Notes under the pieces: model-generated | Databases searched by the model: none | Told to the model about the DNA's origin: nothing | The model's input: only the letters and a program-made list of their open reading frames with translations | NCBI GenBank assembly: GCA_020740775.1 | Contig: JAHEWK010000020.1 | Span: 186,001 to 250,000, forward strand | Length of the DNA: 64,000 nt | DNA from: Ilyonectria destructans | Lineage: Eukaryota; Ascomycota; Sordariomycetes; Hypocreales; Nectriaceae | Direction: 5' to 3' | In this document: positions 11,662-22,971 of the stretch, piece after piece | Position numbering within the stretch: the first letter of the stretch is position 1 | Layout: the number at the start of each line of letters is the position of its first letter | Program-made: the position numbers and the translations under genes

Positions 11662-12305
11662 CTAACTGACAACCTTGGACTTCTGCTGCGCGATGAGAAC
11701 GTATGCCTTGGAAGAAGATATTATAGACACACCGTCAGCGTTTACTTTAAAATTTGCCTCCGTCGCAATTGGAATACGTATCCAGGCAGTAGGGGAGGGC
11801 ACTCGTGACTTAGAGCAAGGCGTATTTCGTCCGTTGCATTGATAGTTGTAGTGCATCCAGTGGTTTAGCAGGATTGGATGGTTCTTGTAAAGATCTGATA
11901 CGTGAAGAACCAGTCTTGGGCCTGGTGCTTAAGACTGGCATTATAGGTAACATCACGTGAGGAAGGAGACCTTATGCTCCCGTCCTCAAACTGTAGTCTT
12001 AGCTCGTCATCCATCTTTCTACATCTACATGACAACCACACTTTATGTGACCTCCGCGGTATATTCGCATCAAGATCCTTAGTGCTGTACTCGTTGACTT
12101 CCGGGAAGGTATAGAAAATCCCCAGAAGCCCTAGCTTCTTATCTTTCCGAACAATGACTTGTTCATATATGCCCTCCTCCCCAGTCACCGGGCGCCAGTC
12201 ACATCTATCATACCTGAGTCAACAATGATCCATTGCCACAGTTCTGGGTTGGGTTGAGAGAAATATGGCATTGGTGCCGCCCTGGAATTGTCAGAACATG
12301 TGTCA
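11662..12305 (-). pseudogene. Relic of NRPS-like adenylate-forming enzyme (AMP-binding part)
   Basis: On the minus strand, bases 12300 to 11900 translate, with a frame break near 12195, to YFSQPNPELWQW, then EGIYEQVIVRKD, GIFYTFPEVNEYSTKDL and a decayed hinge region. This matches the stretch before and around the A8 hinge of fungal NRPS-like or aryl-acid reductase adenylation domains, where the usual text is a WKTGDL/PTKDL motif followed by a GR-x-DD. The GR-DD hinge is mutated here. A further open frame (11856-11662) ends KVNADGVSII and later QQKSKVV and may be more of the same gene. No upstream adenylation core, thiolation or reductase domain is visible. It is a dead fragment. Confidence 0.6.
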
Positions 12306-12539
12306 TCAAGTAACAACTACTTCAAGGAACGGACTTACTCCATAAAACCAACGACGTTGACCAAACAAACACAACCTGGTACTACCAGGAGATGTATAGA
12401 CTACCTAAACTACAGTACGCTTATCCTCTAGTAGTACACACCCTCCCACCATTTCTTCTTCAGATATAGAGTTTTAATGGTTGTCTGAAAATGGGTTAGT
12501 ATAACTGTCAGCTGCCTTAACCGCTGTACCATAGGCCAA

Positions 12540-12631
12540 AAGATTGGTCAATGATCGCATTAGTTACAATCACTGGGCACACCAACTGCTCTTTTAAGCT
12601 TATCCGCCGTCCGGTGAACCAAGCCGTAACA
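12540..12631 (+). repeat. Dispersed 92-bp repeat, copy A
   Basis: Starts AAGATTGGTCAATGATCGCA and ends GAACCAAGCCGTAACA. It is a diverged direct copy of 30311-30404; most differences look like transitions. No ORF and no obvious terminal inverted repeats. Confidence 0.7.
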
Positions 12632-13211
12632 CTAGCAAACCGCTAGAATTCGGTTGGGATCCTTTCTTCCTACCTATGCGTTGCTGTCTTTTCCTTTGCT
12701 TTCCGCTTTGCCATAGGAAGAACATTTTGTGGTGTCTAGGAATATCTCCCCATATTGGTGTTGTATTTTGCCCTTCCCGACACGACGGCGGCCCGTTCCC
12801 CCCCACAAGCCTCGAGCAGCATGTCACTAGACAGGTTTGAAGATATCAACCCCAGGGCTAGGAATGCTCTAGACTACAATAGCCCTCCTAATCTACTGTC
12901 TACAGAATGTGTTAAGAACGGCATCCATTGCCGCCTGCAAAAATAGCCAACTATAAGAGACTGAGTATTAGATGGAAATCAATCATCTTTTAGTATCCTA
13001 GTCTATTCTTGCCTGCAACGTGGAATCTTCGGATTACCTTAAGACATCTCTCACCGAGCCCTCTTCGGCGCAATCCGCGGCAAGATGGGCGGTATACTAT
13101 TATATATATCAAATCTCAAGATTAGTACGGGCAGGCCAAAGTCTCCTGCTCTCCCATCTGTCGAGAGTGAAAACGCCGCATAGCCCACATCCAACTTGTC
13201 ACATTGTTGGC

Positions 13212-14672
13212 CTAGATAGCACCCCATGTCATAGCCTTGACCTCATATCGCTCTCTTACATGCGTTCCCTCCTCTACTTGCGCCACCACATCAGTTTGCA
13301 TGCGGATGTCCTGGTCCACATCGTCGAGCATCACGAACTCGGTTGTCGAATCCGCCGCCGGCCCTATGGCCCGGCCGCTCTTGCCATCGCCCTCGCGGTC
13401 GGTGGCGCTGGCCTGCCTGATGTACCTGCTGGCTCCGGGCCAGTCGCTGCGGGACTGGGGGCTGTTATCCGCGTACGGTGCCGTCTTGTTGGAGCTCTCG
13501 AGGCGGCTACGGAGACCGAGCTTATACGAAATGAGGCGGAGCAAAGGTTGGAGGGCTGGGAAGCAGCCGCACCAGAGGCCGATGTGGACTTCGAGGGTGG
13601 CCCAGAAGCTAGTGCGGGTCACCTTGTAAGTACTGTGAGACCAAGTTAGCCGTCCTGTCTAATAACTAGGCGAGAGAGAGATAAGACGAACGCATTGGTA
13701 GTAACGTCAGTGGTGATCATAAAGCCAAGTCGGACGACTCCGGTAATAACAGCAAAGAGACTAATGCAGAAGATAAGGATAACCCTAACGGCCTTGGAGC
13801 TCAAGGTCATATTGGTGTGGATGACCCAAATGGGGAGGCCGAGGAGGGCCAGATCGATACAGATGCCTATAATCGAGTACGCCCACATCAGTTGAATACC
13901 TGCTTCATTGCTGACGCAGTTACGATTGGGCTTAGCAGCTTTAAAGAGGTCCATGATAGGTCGGCATTGAGTTAAACCAAAGACGAATGCGACCAAGGTG
14001 ATGGCAATAATAACGAAGCCCACGCCCCAGACACATCGCATGTAAATGCCTAATATAGGTGTCAGTTCGCTGGTCGACAACACTAACTGTACATTCTCTT
14101 TTCTAGGAATACTCACGATCTCTATTCAGACGGGGCAGGAAGGTTAGAATAGATAGGCGAATAGTGCCACAGCTAAGGATAAAGATGAGTTCGCTGACAG
14201 GTAGCATCTAAATCCTCCTTATATTAGCTAATTGTTCCTAGCATGTCAACTCCGATGGGCTTCTAATACCGAAAAGAAGGCATTGATCTGCTTGTCAGAG
14301 AGCTGGTCTATCGGCGTCCCTGATCCATTGTGGACTGCGACGATTTCCAAAGCTGACAAGGCAATAGCGAAGCCCTGGTGAGGAATGGTTAGCATCCGAC
14401 TGGCCTGAGACCAGTGTTCTAGAGCAGCCACTCACAAAAGCGATAACAGCTATGAGATCGTCCAGTCCCAATGCCTTGGTCATCCATCCGCGGGCATGCA
14501 GTCGTAGAATCATAATGATGGTGGTAATGATGATGAGAGCGATATTGAGATCACGTATCACATGGCCCTGGGACTCAATGGGCTTGTCCGACCCTTTGGG
14601 TGGTCCCATTTTGTCGTCTTCGTCGCTTTCGTCGTTCTCTTGGTCGTCGACTGCTGCGACGCGCCCAGCCAA
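13212..14672 (-). CDS. SAT4-type seven-helix membrane protein (fungal rhodopsin-like domain)
   Basis: Exons 14672-14436, 14374-14270, 14207-14117, 14049-about 13688 and 13622-13212 join in frame. The product begins with an acidic cytosolic stretch and a first helix (DLNIALIIITTIIMILRL), then RGWMTKALGLDDLIAVIAF, matching the family's R-x-W-x-DD-y motif. Further hydrophobic segments follow (ELIFILSCGTIRLSILTF; MRCVWGVGFVIIAITLVA; the QLMWAYSIIGICIDLALLG segment with its conserved D; VILIFCISLFAVITGVVRL) and an EVHIGLWCGCFPALQPLL helix. The C-terminal tail is soluble. The donor of the last intron is uncertain (GTCTTA at 13687 or GTTATT further on); both keep frame. These proteins sit in the plasma membrane; some SAT4-like members in CFEM-type receptors sense signals, but the function here is unknown. 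Confidence 0.78.
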
Positions 14673-15052
14673 GCACGCGGGATAAGATCTTTTGCTCAGC
14701 AGGCAGGGAGGTCATTTATCAGGGACTCGAGCAAAGAAAGTTGGTATCAACAAAGTTCAAACTTGTGAGGGACGTGTTTGGAGAAGGGGCGGGGGAGGGA
14801 ATTCACAGGATCTTAAAACACCCCCCGGCCTCGACCTCGACAACCAAGACAGAACTGGTTCAAGCCCCAGTGGTGGCGCCCCGACTGAGAATGACATGTG
14901 ACAGTGTGTGCTAACTTTATGGCAAATATTCTCTCCTCAAGTCCATCTGGACTCGCTTAGCCTGACTCGACGAGGGAGCGGGCTGAGCTAAGAAGCGCCC
15001 GCCTTAACGCCACGGCCATGAAGCTTTCTCTCGGGACGAACCAAGGGTACGG
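14673..15052. other. Intergenic, no gene seen
   Basis: Promoter side of the SAT4-type gene up to the LINE tail that hosts the MULE. No recognisable ORF. Confidence 0.45.
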
Positions 15053-15092
15053 TACGGTTGGATGGATGGATTTTATTTCGCCCGGACCGAAG
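15053..15092 (-). mobile_element. LINE 3'-tail remnant interrupted by the MULE
   Basis: The text GGATGGATGGATTTTATTTC followed by GCCCGG is the inverted 3' end of the LINE family seen complete at 34.1-39.6 kb, whose end is GGGCGAAATAAAATCCATCC. On the far side of the MULE (18269 to about 18340) the sequence resumes as GGGAAGTCCCTATAGGGCCTTGCG, resembling the next part of the LINE 3' UTR (CAGAGGGCCTTTGCG). The MULE therefore appears to have inserted into a short, divergent LINE copy. Confidence 0.55.
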
Positions 15093-15144
15093 GGGTACGC
15101 TTCAGCTCCCCGTGCGATTACTTCGGCTCCCTGTGTGCCTAGCC
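15093..15144 (+). repeat. MULE-1 left terminal inverted repeat
   Basis: 52 bp, identical to the reverse complement of 18217-18268. Confidence 0.9.
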
Positions 15145-15341
15145 CAAGGAGGTAAGACTATACGCTAGTAATGCAGCTAGACGAGTGGTACAACTATTTT
15201 ATATGTACACCCCACCAATGCGTATGTACCTCCCGTCCTTTCCCTTTTCAGCTTTCTGCCATCACCACCAAGTCTAAGCTAGCTCCACCGAAAAGATGAT
15301 ATCGCAACTTTGCAACTACATGCCTTCCGGCACACATCACG

Positions 15342-18083
15342 ATGACCCCAGAAGCCTCCCCAGCGCCGCCTTCGAACCGGCCTTGGTCTCCCTTACGATC
15401 ACCCTCACCGCTGCCTTCATGGCTAGAATCGTCGCCACCGCCGTCCCCGTCAGCCCAGCTGCTGCCCCCGTCATCCTCGCCGCCGCCCTTGCCGTCATCC
15501 ACGCCGTCACGACGAACGCAGCCGATACAACAGCGCCGGCAGCTGACAGCGCCGCCTATAACAGGCACATACGCAACTCATGAAGATGCCTTTGCTGCTA
15601 TGCAGGCCGATGGAAGAGAGCAGGGCTACGCTGTGGTCTACAGCAGGCCGAGCAACTACAAAGATGGCAAGCCTCGTCGCCACGAGCTTATCTGTGCCTG
15701 TGGAGGCCGCCCTTTTATCTCGAGGTCTACTGGGCTTTAAAAGCCCTCAACCCGTAAGACAGGCTGCCTTTTCAAGCTCAAGCTGGTACAGCAGAAGTCT
15801 ATTGGAGACCGCTGGGTCATTGGTATCCTTTACGGTGACCACAATCATCTCTCTGATATTCCGGGCAAATTCCCAGAACACCGTGCTTTACGGCCAAGCC
15901 AGGTTAACGTGGTACAGTCTCAGTCTCGCAATGTGAAGCTGACAGCGAGGGCGATAAAGATGATATTACGAGCAAGTGATCCAGACCTCCTTGTGACCGC
16001 ACAGGATATCTATAACATCCAAAGAACCATACGATACAGGGCAACTGGCCCTCTTACGCCAACGCAAGCTATGATCAAAGAGCTTGATGAGGATGGCTTC
16101 TGCCACGCTGAAGTCCTTGACGATGAAGACTGCCTACGTTATCAGCTTGTTAATGTGGATTACAACCTTGAGATGTGGTTCCGATTTCCCCACGTTATGA
16201 TGTTTGATGCTATATATAATACCAATCGCTTTGGTCTTAAGCTGCTCCAGATTAATGGCATTACATCCCTAGGATCAGTCTTCCCTATTGCCTACGGTCT
16301 CACACCTTCAGAAAGTGCCCCATTTTTCACCTGGGCTCTCTATCGCTTGAAGGAGTGGTTTGAGCTGCTTTCTGATGCTCATGAGATGCCTGAGGATGCA
16401 TTTTATCCCCACGTTATTATCACTGATTTTGCTGCCGCAGCTCGTGTAGGGATAACCTCCGCTTTCCCTGATGCTCAGAAGCAGCTGTGCACTTGGCATA
16501 TCGCAAAAAACGTCCTAAAGGCCACAAAGGAACGCTGGATTAGCCCAGAAGGAAGCAACTTACGCCTTCAAGACTTTCTTTCTAATGACGATAATAGCCC
16601 TGCTGAGCAGCTTGCCCAGCAGCCCGCACAGAGCAGCGAGTCTCCAAGCCCGGCGGACTTTAGCCAGGCGTGGAAGGCTGTTATGTATGCGGGAACCGTG
16701 GATGAGTGCGATGAGCGATGGAGAGAGCTTGCAGAGGAATTTGCTCATCAAGAATGTATGTGCCCTTTCTTTCCTTTTCTCACTTTACTAACTGCCTTCC
16801 CTAGCCCTGATTTCCTATCTCGAAGACACCTGGATCCCCCTCCGCGCACAGTGGGCTCGTGCATATACTAAGCATTATCGCAACTATGGGCATACTACAA
16901 CTTCACCCTGTGAATCCCTTCATGCTAGTACGAAATCACTCCTTCGAAATGCCTCACAGACCCTCTATCAGCTGTTCTACGCCCTGAAGCTCCAGAAGGA
17001 GCTTATCGATGAGAAATTTGAAGAAGAAATCAACCACGAAGCCCGCCGCATTCGTGATGAATACCGTCATGAGTTATTGATCGATGTGACTGAGAAGGTA
17101 TCGTGGAAAGGGCTTGCCCTTGTGCATAAGCAGTATCTTATGGCTAAGGCATCTAAGCTGCACCCTATTGACCGCCCTATTGGGGTCTGTAGCGGTGCTT
17201 TTAACGCTCAATTTAGTCTGCCTTGCAAGTATACTATTCACAACGAATATATTAAGGTTGACGGCGTTAAAAGGGATAGAAAAGTTATTATCCTATGAGC
17301 ACTTGATATTTCCTGGTTTGATAACTAGTGGATTCTTCGTGTGGACCTTGTGAGTATCCCTGATCTAGTTTTCTATGTAATTTACTAAGAAAATAGGATG
17401 AGCTTGACCCATATCAACGAATTCGCGATCCTAAGGTTATTCCTCGAAGGAAGCCGCCGCAAAATGCCGCCCTATCAATCCCACAGCCAGCAACGCAGCC
17501 ACTGCTGACGAGGTCATCGCAGCCGGCAACGCAGTCACAGCCGGCAACGCAGTCAGGGTCAGCAACACCAACGCCGACGAGGCAGTCACGGCGCCGGGGA
17601 CCTAGCCTACGAGCTAATAACCTTGATGTATTATCACAAGCTATTCGGGGCATCGTTAGGGACGAAATAACGCGAATACAGCCGGCAGCTATACAGCCCG
17701 TGATGCAACAGCCCGTTATTCCACGGGCAAATACGCAATCCCGGACTGTCCAGCGATCAGTTGCATCACAGATTGAGATGCAGAGGCTGCCCTCAGGATT
17801 TGAGCGCTTTAGTTCCCCACAGTCATTTCAACAAGGGCCTCATCCCGGACCAAGGGAGTATCCCCGTTATTTCCCTCCGGCCGGAAGTCGGCCTCCCGTT
17901 GGGGACTTACTCCCTTCAATTGAGACTAACAGTCCTGGGTCTTTTGTATAGGACTCTGTATTAGAGGCAGATACTATAGTTGTAGAGGGCTATGAGGAGA
18001 GTCAGCCAAAACGTCAGAGACGTCAGCATCGGGTCAAGAGGGGTAGACTTCCTTCGTACGAGCAACGCATCGTCTTCGAGTAA
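15342..18083 (+). pseudogene. MULE-1 transposase, several nonsense mutations
   Basis: Reading frame 15342-16755, intron 16756-16804 (GTATGT...CCTAG), continuation from 16805, and a likely second intron at about 17350-17397. The N-terminal third holds a FAR1/WRKY-like zinc region (HEDAFAAMQADGREQGYAVV, later YGDHNHL). The MULE catalytic domain follows (FRFPHVMMFDAIYNTNRFG; HVIITDFAAAARVGI; CTWHIAKNV), giving the expected D-D-x-HW layout, then a SWIM-like LPCKYTIH and a Gln/Arg-rich tail. In-frame stops occur at 15738 (TAA), 17296 (TGA), 17326 (TAG) and 17949 (TAG); between them the protein reads cleanly. The first and last are consistent with CAA/CAG to TAA/TAG changes. The element is unlikely to move itself. 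Confidence 0.82.
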
Positions 18084-18216
18084 TAGTGTAGATGTTGAAA
18101 TCTTCAATCAAGGATATCACGTGGTCTGTTAGCATTTCCTAATTGGGAAATTGCAGTTGTAAGCGCGATTCCTTATTCGGCAGGCGGTCAGCACCATGTC
18201 ATACTATTCCAAATTA

Positions 18217-18268
18217 GGCTAGGCACACAGGGAGCCGAAGTAATCGCACGGGGAGCTGAAGCGTACCC
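18217..18268 (-). repeat. MULE-1 right terminal inverted repeat
   Basis: 52 bp, perfect inverted copy of 15093-15144. Confidence 0.9.
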
Positions 18269-18340
18269 GGAGGGAAGTCCCTATAGGGCCTTGCGATAGG
18301 GGGACCGTTGCAAAACCCCCGGTCGTTTCCTTTTGGGTTT

Positions 18341-20012
18341 AGGCACTCATCTCCTTAGTCATCTCAGTACTTTAGGTCGCAATGGGATATGTACTGCGGA
18401 CTAGCAGCGGACGCACGGTGGCCTCAGGTCCGATTTCCTGCTCAATGTCGACAGGTGGGAAATGGTGAACTGGTTGCGGCCACACAGATACTTCACAGCA
18501 ACATATCCCCAACACAGTTCTGACAATATTCAGTTGATCATTTCTAAACCAATCCACTACCTAACTGTCTTTGCTATTTTCGCAATCGAAACGCAATTAT
18601 GTCAGAAATCTCACTGGCTTAGCTGCCAATTCAGCTTCCGCTTGCGAATGCAGGCCGGTAAGGCATCTCTGCGCCCTGTCAGCTAACAAGCCATTGGCCC
18701 CGCTGCATCTCTAGGTTCCCGTTGAAGCTCATGCTGTTGTACGTGCCTTTCGGGCTCTTAACCGGCTCAGCGGCGCGGATGACATTCCAGACGAGACCTG
18801 GCGTGCTGCTGCACAGCGGCAGCGCAACAATTACGAGCTTGCAGCAGTAGTGCGGTCCCTCCTACTACTCCACAACCAGCTCCTGCTTTAGCTTCGTTTG
18901 GCGAAGTAGCTGAGAGGAGCCTCGAGGAGAGAAAGGTTATAGCGCTGGAGACCATCGCCGGGGCTGTTCGGCTCTGCAAGTTCGAGTACTGACTCCATGT
19001 CAGCAGCTGAGTCAGCTGGAGGAGGAGGAGGAGGAGGAGGGAGATGAGGAAGAGAATGAGGATAATTGAGCAGTGTCGGTTTCCAATCCAACTGCCACTT
19101 GATGCCGCATGTCGTTATGAATGGAATTGAAATGCATTCTGCTGGTTCGCTGCGGACTCGTTGCTGTGACTGCATCTCCGTGCCGCCTCTAAAAATTAAG
19201 AAATTCAAGCTGAGGTACAAACTTCAATGTACTGCGGGGCCGTTTGACAACGCCGCTAACCCAATCTGGCATCTTCGCAGTGATTTTGGGGTTTTGCAAC
19301 AAGTGACCCCTATAGCCTGCCGTAATAGAGACTAGCTATCCCTTCCGGGTCTCGCGATGACGGATCCATTTCCCCGCAAACAGCCACAGCTTCGGCCAAG
19401 TGCCTGGCGGCCTCCGTGAGCTGGTCAATTATCAGCAGGATCGAGGAATACTTGGCTTCTAGTTCCCTGCGCCATGTTTTGCTTTTTCCTGCATCGACTA
19501 ACTCTACTGAATCGCCGTCCCAGAAATCTTTTTTCTTACCAGACCGTTGCATCTGAGTCCAAGCCTCGTGAGTCTTCGTAGACGCGAGTAATAAGCCTGC
19601 CATCGTGCGGGAAGTTCCCTGGAGCCTAGTGACATGCGAGGCGCTCACTCCCTTTGTGGCGCCCAATGGCCTCTTTCTGGCCGCGCCCATCATCAAATGC
19701 AGAGCGACTGACTCGCAAAACTACCACCCTATGTCACACAATACTACCGCACCCAGAAGGGGTCGCTTCCAACTAGCTGCAGAGGGCTGAACACCCAACT
19801 TCCACCATTCGACAGTAAGGTCCCCTGAGCATATTTCCCGTCCCCATGGTCTTGTCGAGGACATGGGCTATAGTCTATATATCTGGGAGATCTCCACTCC
19901 CCCCATCCCCACCTTTAACACTCCTAAGCTACGCGGCAAACGTATAACGGAATCTTCTCTGCTAAAGACATCTTTACACGGCCACTTGGGTCCACCCTCT
20001 TAGTTCGACGAA
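18341..20012. other. Long stretch without a recognised gene
   Basis: It contains a (GGA)n run at about 19018-19042. A plus-strand frame near 18715-18890 reads as a charged helical peptide (FRALNRLSGADDIPDETW) interrupted by stops, and a 128-codon minus-strand frame at 19310-19696 has no recognisable domain. Either could be gene or transposon debris; no function is assigned. Confidence 0.45.
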
Positions 20013-21510
20013 ATGGCAATGGGGGGTGACGGCCCTTGGGCCGTTGCCGTGTTGTGGGCCTTGACCTTCGTGGTCCTTGTCTTCGTCGTCCTCCGAATCT
20101 ACGCCCGCGCAACGGTAGTGCACATGTTTGGGCCTGACGATTATGTCTACGTCATATCTTTTGTGAGTAAAGTCCCCCATATTTTAAACTATTCTTTTTT
20201 TCGAAGCTGCCCTTCGAAAGGCTGTGTTCCTGTCAGGGGAGAATCCCTAACCTGTCATAATTCCAGATATTCCTGCTTTTCTTCGCCATCTTCATCACCA
20301 TCTCCGCAATGTACGGATTCGGCCGAGACATATCCGACATCCCAGACACCTGGAAAATGGCCAAGGCGGTCCTCTACGAGTGCGTTGGCCAGACGTTTAA
20401 CGTAATAGGCATGACTCTTGCCAAATGGTCACTCGGGCTCTTCCTCTTGCGGATCGTTCAGGAGCCCTGGCATAAGACCGCCATCTGGGCCTCCATGTTA
20501 CTTCTCATGGGCGCCTCCATCTCATGCATGTTCTGCTTCTGGCTTCAATGCTCGCCGATCGCGTTTCTTTGGGATTGGGCAATTCCTGGTGGCAAGTGTG
20601 AGCTCAACACCTTACCGATTTACATCATTCTAGGAAGTAAGTCCATATCCTTGAATGTCTATGGTTTTTCTTCATTTCATATCCCTTCAACGGTGGTATT
20701 GGCGGGTAGGCTAAAGTGGCGTTTTACCAACTTTTTCTGTTCTTGTTGACTTCTTCTTCGCCATCTTCCCTTGGATCTTTATGTGGAAGCTCCAAATGAA
20801 TCAACGAGAGAAACTCATCATCCTTGGAAGCATGAGCTTAGGCATTATGTGAGTGGCGTTAACCATTCTTTCTCTCCAACCTCCGCACAGACGGAAACTG
20901 ACAGACGACAGCGCTGGAGGCTTTGGTATTAAGCGAGCAACTGAGATCCCTCGTCTTAGTGTTGATAACTACTTGAGTATGAAACTTCTTCCCCGCAACC
21001 CTCTGTCATTCTCCGATAGTGATGCATATACCCGTCAATGTAGAGAACTCTGTTGGAATCATCGTCTGGGGAGCCGCCGAAATGGCCGTCACCATGGTGT
21101 GTATCGGTATTCCAATCTGCCGGCCTCTTTACAAGAAGTATATCGACAAAATGTCTTCTAAAGATGACAGCAAGTACAACGGAAACAGCGGGGCAGGCTA
21201 TCGACTTAAGTCCTTTGGACCAAGTATGTTGTATCACGAAAACCGCACTCATTCGGGCGATCCCTCCATAACTGATGAAGAGCGCGGCATTGTTGCGGGC
21301 AAGAGCATGGGTCTCAAGGACCCTTATACAACAACGTATGCTATTGGAGGAAGGTTCCCGGCAGATAACCAGAGCGAAGAGGAGATACTGGGTCCGGACT
21401 TCCAGGTGAGTCAGCAAAGAAGATCCGATGACGCTGGTCTGGATAAGGGGATTCTTGTGACTGAGGAGTACCAAGTCAGAAGCTTTAAAGCAGACCGTCG
21501 GCGTGAATGA
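20013..21510 (+). CDS. SAT4-type integral membrane protein, second copy (possible splice defect)
   Basis: Exons 20013-20162, 20267-20636, (about 20746)-20848, 20912-20976 and 21020-21510. Helix 1 is AVLWALTFVVLVFVVLRIYA, followed by FGPDDYVYVISF, the family's DD-Y motif. Later segments include AKWSLGLFLLRIV, WDWAIPGGKCELNTLPIY (with the conserved G-KC), VDFFFAIFPWIFMWKLQM, FGIKRATEIP and VGIIVWGAAEMAVTMVCIGI. The last exon adds a long charged cytosolic tail. Introns 1, 3 and 4 are clean GT-AG. Intron 2 has a good donor (GTAAGT at 20637), a branch-like ACCAAC and a pyrimidine tract, but ends TTCTTG instead of an AG at the frame-restoring position; alternative sites give an insertion. Otherwise every exon is open. 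Role unknown; a distant paralogue of the 13.2-14.7 kb gene. Confidence 0.72.
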
Positions 21511-22119
21511 GGCATCTGTTTCATTCTGCGCCAGTACGGTACACGTAAGATTAGGTTGGATTTATTGTATTATAGTGATAATACCGACGGATGATTTATA
21601 AGCCATCGCGAGGGTCTTATTTTGACTTGAACTTCGTTACCCTAAGCCCAGCCAGCGGTCGTCTTCGAAAGTGTTCGAGGAGTAGCCATTGGAGTAGATA
21701 GTATATTTCCTTGTCGCTGGGTAAAAGCTGGATCAAGAAGATGGGATCTGTTGCGCAGTACTCCGTACGCCGCCTAAGGCTCCCAGTCATCCGAAGCTTG
21801 GGCTATGCTACAGTACTATGTAGACACAGCCCGATGATTGTTGATGGAGGCACCGAATGCGGGAGTTCTGCGCCTGGATGGGCTCAGCGCCGTCTAGGGG
21901 CACAGGGCCTGTGTGCTCGGGGCACAGAACCCCCTGTAGTAGTAGTATATTTATTACGCCCGGGAGAACGGATCTCATAGTGTTGGAATGAGGATAGAAG
22001 TGACGCAAGGATCACGATGAGAGTGAACGACCACAACTAGCATCAGGCAGCAGCTTGCTGCCTATGATATCGGCAGATTGAACATAGGTATAAGACGCCA
22101 ACCTCGTCGCTCCCTTAGA
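21511..22119. other. Intergenic, no gene seen
   Basis: Between the SAT4-type gene and the LINE fragment. Short frames only, without domains. Confidence 0.45.
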
Positions 22120-22915
22120 TAGAAGAAAGCAGCGAAAATACAATCTCTTCGGCCCACACCCTTCGTTGCACAACTCGTTTCGTGAGACATAGGGCCATGG
22201 AACACGCTATGCTATTTACATTTCTACCACTTCCATCCTGACCACAAAGTAAAGCCCACTTTCTCTCCCTGAATCGTTTTCTTTTGGCCTCGCTTGACTC
22301 CGTCTGACAGGCCTGCTTGAAAGCCAATTTCTCCAAGTGTTCAGCATCCTATCCTCAGCAGCTGAAGCATGGTCTGTCAAAATGAGGCTGCTTGTGCTAG
22401 TATTGTGTCAATGTTTCCTGGTTCCGGTTGTTAGTATGTCCCATTCTCCTACTTCACTCCCAGTCTTCCCGTCTTCATCGCAAATTTGATCGTTGCTCGC
22501 ACCGCCTGTAGGTTAGGTGACCACTTCGGTCCGTCCAATGCCGACTTTCCTCCCAAATAGAACGACAGGTTTCCCATCTCGCTTTGCCCGATTTGTCTTA
22601 TGCCTTCGCGTTGTGCATCCCACTTGGTGCATCGAAAGAGAAAATGTTCCATTGTCTCGACTGCCCGTCCACAGTCGCACAACTCTGATTCCACCGCGCC
22701 GATCCTCGACGGATAGCTATTGATCCTCGCCATTCCCGTGCGTAGCTGTGAAAGCGTGTCTGCTTTGCGCTTCTTCAGTCCGTCGTATAGCACCTTTGTG
22801 TGTTTGCCTGGTAGCGCTTTGTCAACCCTCGTGGAGAAGCCGCCCACTCTGTCCGGTAGCGTCTTGCGTTGTTGTAGCTGCTCTCTTGCCACCCACTGTA
22901 TGTATGTAATGTCGG
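22120..22915 (-). mobile_element. 5'-truncated LINE copy (C-terminus of ORF2 plus 3' UTR)
   Basis: Minus-strand bases 22915-22449 encode the C-terminal end of a LINE ORF2, closely parallel to the intact element at 39.0-39.35 kb: a KTLPDRVG stretch, QLRTGMARINSY, the CDCGRAVETMEHFLFRCTKW zinc-like motif, MGNLSFYLGGK and AVRATIKFA. The following 3' UTR (22440-22308) is near-identical to 39410-39490, including GCTGAGGATAGGATGCTGAA, then diverges, so this is a sister subfamily. The 5' breakpoint is near 22910. Confidence 0.85.
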
Positions 22916-22946
22916 CTAGACTGAAAATTGAGTCAAAAGCTATTAG

Positions 22947-22971
22947 CATTACTAATATGGTATTAGTAATG
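22947..22971. repeat. Perfect small hairpin at LINE fragment edge
   Basis: CATTACTAATA, TGG, TATTAGTAATG: 11-bp perfect arms with a 3-nt loop, just outside the LINE 5' truncation point. Confidence 0.75.

Larger units (their letters stand above)
15093..18268 (+). mobile_element. Mutator-like element (MULE-1), 3,176 bp, 52-bp TIRs
   Basis: Perfect inverted repeats of 52 bp bound the element at 15093-15144 and 18217-18268 (outer end GGGTACGCTTCAGCTCCCCG). The flanking nonamers GGACCGAAG (15084-15092) and GGAGGGAAG (18269-18277) agree at 7 of 9 positions, fitting a decayed 9-bp target duplication as expected of MULEs. The element carries one decayed transposase gene on the plus strand. A diverged relative of its right end lies at 62094-62276. 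Confidence 0.85.

Noticed and set aside
14845..14880. GGTTCAAGCCCCA resembling a tRNA T-arm
   Set aside because: No matching acceptor, D or anticodon arms could be folded around it.
18715..18890. Plus-strand charged helical frame FRALNRLSGADDIPDETW
   Set aside because: Broken by stops and not recognised. It may be transposon debris, but there is no support for naming it.
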